In this document: one piece after another, positions 5,749-7,762 of the stretch | How positions within the stretch are numbered: position 1 is the stretch's first letter | How the letters are laid out: the number at the start of each line of letters is the position of its first letter | NCBI GenBank assembly: GCA_934754415.1 | Contig: CAKVIS010000065.1 | Span: 1 to 7,762 of the forward strand | Direction of reading: 5' to 3' | Origin: an uncultured Bulleidia sp. | GTDB lineage: Bacteria > Bacillota_I > Bacilli_A > Erysipelotrichales > Erysipelotrichaceae | Length of the DNA: 7,762 bases | The notes under the pieces: generated by a model | Databases searched by the model: none | Told to the model about the DNA's origin: nothing | Seen by the model: the letters and a program-made list of their open reading frames with translations, nothing else | Translations under genes and position numbers: made by a program

Positions 5749-6963
5749 ATGGCCAATTTAACTAATCACTCAATAAATATGAAAAAATTGCTTATTCTTT
5801 TTGTGATTGTTGCATCATTCTCAGCTTGTACAAATTGCGATGATGAAAATGAAGATGATAAAATAGCAAAACAATCTGCTCAAGTTCATACGAGTAATAA
5901 TGAAAATTCTGATAAAAAAGAATCTAATTCCGCAAAGCAAACTAATAATAAAGAGGACATATTAGCCAATTATTCAGGGGATCTTGATTCTAATTCATCA
6001 ATATTACATTATTTAATGGATCCTGCATTTTATTATGCTGAAGTGAAAAAAATGCAAGTCATGTCTTTTGATGAACGAGAAATTCTTGAATCTCAAATTA
6101 CCTTGTCTGACTTTGATAAAGCACTGGATGAAGCTGTTCCTGTGAAAATCGAAACTGTTACAGATGATAATGGACGTGAGAAATATACCTACTATCATTT
6201 AACAGCAACCGATTCAGACTATTATTATTACGGCTCTTTAGATGAGAATAATAATCCAACTGGAATTGGTTATATTTTTGATGACATGAGAGTTTATTCT
6301 GATATGGGTAATAAAGGTACATCAAATAATAAAGCATATAATTTAAGGTATATAGGTAATTTTGATAATGGTTATTATTCCGGCTATGGTATTGAATTTT
6401 ATGTTAATACGCCAATGGTAGATGATATGGATTTAAGAAATTCTGACTATTATACATGGTTGCTTTATTATAATGCTTCAGAATTTAAAGAAGCATATTG
6501 GTCTTATGGACATGAAGCTCAAAAAGTAAATGACTTTACATCCGCAATTGTTGGCTTTGGATTAATAGAAAACTGGCCATATAAAGAAAATGAGATTCCA
6601 AAAACAAGTGATTTGGCATATTCATTAACGGCAAAAAAAATGAATGAGGATTCAACAGTGGATTATTATCAATATATTTTGGGCTTTCCTTATTTTGAAG
6701 GTTGTCTTACATCTGATGGAAAAATGACAGGGTATTGTAAAAAGTATACATACACAGATACTTCTATCGGGATTTTGCAACTAGAAGGTAATTTTGTGGA
6801 TGGATGTCTTAATGGCGAAGGTAAAGAGTATTTTGAAGATACTGGCTCATTGAAATATGAAGGAAATTTTGTGGATGGAAAATATGACGGAAAAGGAATT
6901 TTGTATGATGAAAATGGAAAGGTGATTTATGAGGGAATTTTTGTGAATGGTGAAGTTCAATAA
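5749..6963 (+). CDS. Lipoprotein with MORN-like repeats
   Basis: A 404-residue exported protein. Residues 11-26 are a basic-hydrophobic signal segment ending in FSAC, a lipobox with Cys27 as lipidation site, so it should be anchored to the outer face of the membrane. Residues 28-72 are an Asp/Asn/Lys/Ser-rich spacer. MORN-like units follow: about 161-177, 201-218, a degenerate one near 308-333, then EGNFVDG copies at 346-363 and 370-387, and a final cut-off unit at 394-404. The two EGNFVDG units are also nearly identical as DNA, 75 bp apart. The start at 5749 is supported by GGGGGAG at 5737-5743; the ATG at 5779 would begin at the signal proper but has no binding site. Codon use is more AT-rich than in the genes to the left, suggesting acquisition. 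MORN repeats mediate protein or lipid contacts in other proteins; the role here is unknown. Confidence 0.85.
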   Translation: MANLTNHSINMKKLLILFVIVASFSACTNCDDENEDDKIAKQSAQVHTSNNENSDKKESNSAKQTNNKEDILANYSGDLDSNSSILHYLMDPAFYYAEVKKMQVMSFDEREILESQITLSDFDKALDEAVPVKIETVTDDNGREKYTYYHLTATDSDYYYYGSLDENNNPTGIGYIFDDMRVYSDMGNKGTSNNKAYNLRYIGNFDNGYYSGYGIEFYVNTPMVDDMDLRNSDYYTWLLYYNASEFKEAYWSYGHEAQKVNDFTSAIVGFGLIENWPYKENEIPKTSDLAYSLTAKKMNEDSTVDYYQYILGFPYFEGCLTSDGKMTGYCKKYTYTDTSIGILQLEGNFVDGCLNGEGKEYFEDTGSLKYEGNFVDGKYDGKGILYDENGKVIYEGIFVNGEVQ

Positions 6964-7114
6964 ATTTGGCACTAGCTATGCTGAAAGATAATCTATTGCT
7001 GAAGTAGAAAGCCTGAAAGCATCTATATAGCTAACAAAAAGCATTCCTTGCCGACAATTTCATTAAGTTGAGCACTGATGAGCATTGGCAATTTCTACAA
7101 AAACACTAAAAACA
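6964..7114. other. Intergenic stretch, no gene recognised
   Basis: No frame on either strand is convincing. A short minus-strand frame near 7035-7100 encodes about 20 residues only and has a stop just upstream. Small partial inverted repeats (TAGCTAT with ATAGCTA, GCC with GGC) are present, but none has terminator form. Confidence 0.45.
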
Positions 7115-7157
7115 AGAATAGAACAATCTACTATCAAATTGTTATTCTCCGTTTTTT
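7115..7157 (+). terminator. Probable terminator downstream of the lipoprotein gene
   Basis: AGAAT plus AACAAT (7115-7119 and 7122-7127, a two-base bulge between) pair with ATTGTT plus ATTCT (7138-7148), giving eleven base pairs. Six T follow at 7152-7157 after a four-base gap. The stem is A/T-rich and lies about 150 nt after the lipoprotein stop codon, so termination efficiency is doubtful. Confidence 0.4.
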
Positions 7158-7241
7158 GATGAGTAATTGAGCGGTTTTAGGTATGAAAAAAATCTTTCTT
7201 TAATAGAAATGGCTATATTAGCAAAACGGTGAATAAGTTAG

Positions 7242-7269
7242 TTTAATGTACACGCATATGTACATTAAA
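7242..7269. repeat. Perfect 11-bp hairpin upstream of the transposase gene
   Basis: TTTAATGTACA (7242-7252) and TGTACATTAAA (7259-7269) are exact reverse complements around the six-base loop CGCATA, and weaker pairing extends the stem by about four more positions. No T run follows. It lies 48 bp before the transposase start, so it may be an operator, an element near the left end of the insertion sequence, or an mRNA structure limiting transposase translation. Confidence 0.5.
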
Positions 7270-7317
7270 TTAGACGTGACACATTACCATAATAGTGAAC
7301 TCAAGGAGATGACTATT

Positions 7318-7762
7318 ATGAAAGACTTAGAAATTATTGAACATTACAATTCATTAGATCAATTTGCTAAAGATAAAATCGACAGAGAACTGATTGATCT
7401 TGTAAATGCAAAGAAAGAATCCAGAAACTACTGTATTAAAGTGTGTCCTAAATGTGGCTCTGCTAATTCTCGTTTTACAAAAGGTGGAAAGGCAAATAGT
7501 GGTAAACCAATGCTTCAATGCAGTAGCTGTCATAAACGCTTTACTATTGATTATGGTTAGCTTACACATTATTCACATCAGGATGAATCTAAATGGGATT
7601 TGTTAATCACAGATACATTTGCACAGGCACCTATAGAAAAAACTGCAGCTACGCTGGATATCAGTACATATACCGTATGGCGTATGAGAATGAAACTACT
7701 CCACATGTTTGAAAAACTTCTTAATACTACGGTAGTATCCGGTGAGATTGAATTGGATGAAA
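7318..7762 (+). pseudogene. IS1595/ISXO2-like transposase, amber-interrupted and cut by the window end
   Basis: The ATG at 7318 follows AAGGAG (7303-7308, nine bases away) and opens an 80-residue frame with a zinc ribbon: CPKC (43-46) and CSSC (68-71). TAG at 7558-7560 ends it, but the same frame stays open to the window end. It continues with a tryptophan-containing region, a helix-turn-helix-like stretch (about EKTAATLDISTYTVWRMRMKLL) and SGEIELDE, which looks like the beginning of the DDE catalytic domain with its first acidic residue. The most economical reading is one nonsense change, for example CAG to TAG. The upstream in-frame ATG at 7246 lies inside the hairpin and lacks a binding site. 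Family assignment is by recognition of zinc ribbon, HTH and ELDE order, so the exact IS group is uncertain. The right end of the element is not in the window. Confidence 0.72.

Larger units (their letters stand above)
7158..7762 (+). mobile_element. Left part of an insertion sequence (IS1595-like), boundary not defined
   Basis: The transposase fragment implies an insertion sequence entering the window from the right. Its left terminal inverted repeat should lie between the terminator near 7157 and the gene start at 7318, but it cannot be defined because the matching right end is outside the window. The start given here is only the outer limit. Confidence 0.4.

Overview
The window looks like chromosomal DNA of a low-GC Bacillota, most likely a gut Erysipelotrichia/Coprobacillaceae-type bacterium. 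That placement is inferred from A/T-rich codon use, strong GGAGG-type ribosome binding sites, the fused FeoA-FeoB transporter and the style of the transposase. No taxonomic marker gene is present. TGA is used as a stop codon, so the code is standard.

Layout, left to right. Positions 1-613 hold two small hairpins, a weak orphan membrane ORF (119-382) and a plus-strand terminator (530-568). Positions 614-875 are a complete minus-strand tRNA operon: promoter, tRNA-Ile(GAT), tRNA-Ala(TGC), terminator. Positions 930-3380 hold a minus-strand ferrous-iron transporter gene, feoB with feoA fused at its N-terminus, with its own promoter, a candidate operator and a terminator. Positions 3392-3638 are a second, nearly identical tRNA-Ile/tRNA-Ala operon, so the iron transporter sits between two direct-repeat tRNA pairs. 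Reading the other way from 3717 is a two-gene operon: a small COG2426 membrane protein, then an IadA-type isoaspartyl dipeptidase, closed by a terminator that starts inside the iadA stop codon.

From about 5390 the character changes to accessory DNA. A 356-bp AT-rich intergenic region holds a perfect 20-nt palindrome and a good sigma-A-type promoter whose -35/-10 spacer contains a run of eight G. Downstream is a lipoprotein with MORN-like repeats (5749-6963), then about 350 bp with a probable terminator and a strong hairpin. The window ends in the 5' part of an IS1595/ISXO2-like transposase interrupted by an in-frame amber codon.

Working together: the tRNA operons and feoAB are housekeeping units, each with its own signals. 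The COG2426-IadA pair is probably co-transcribed, but its joint role is unknown. The most interesting regulatory signal is the poly-G promoter spacer upstream of the surface lipoprotein. It has the architecture of a slipped-strand phase-variation switch, but the evidence is architectural only and needs population or isolate data.
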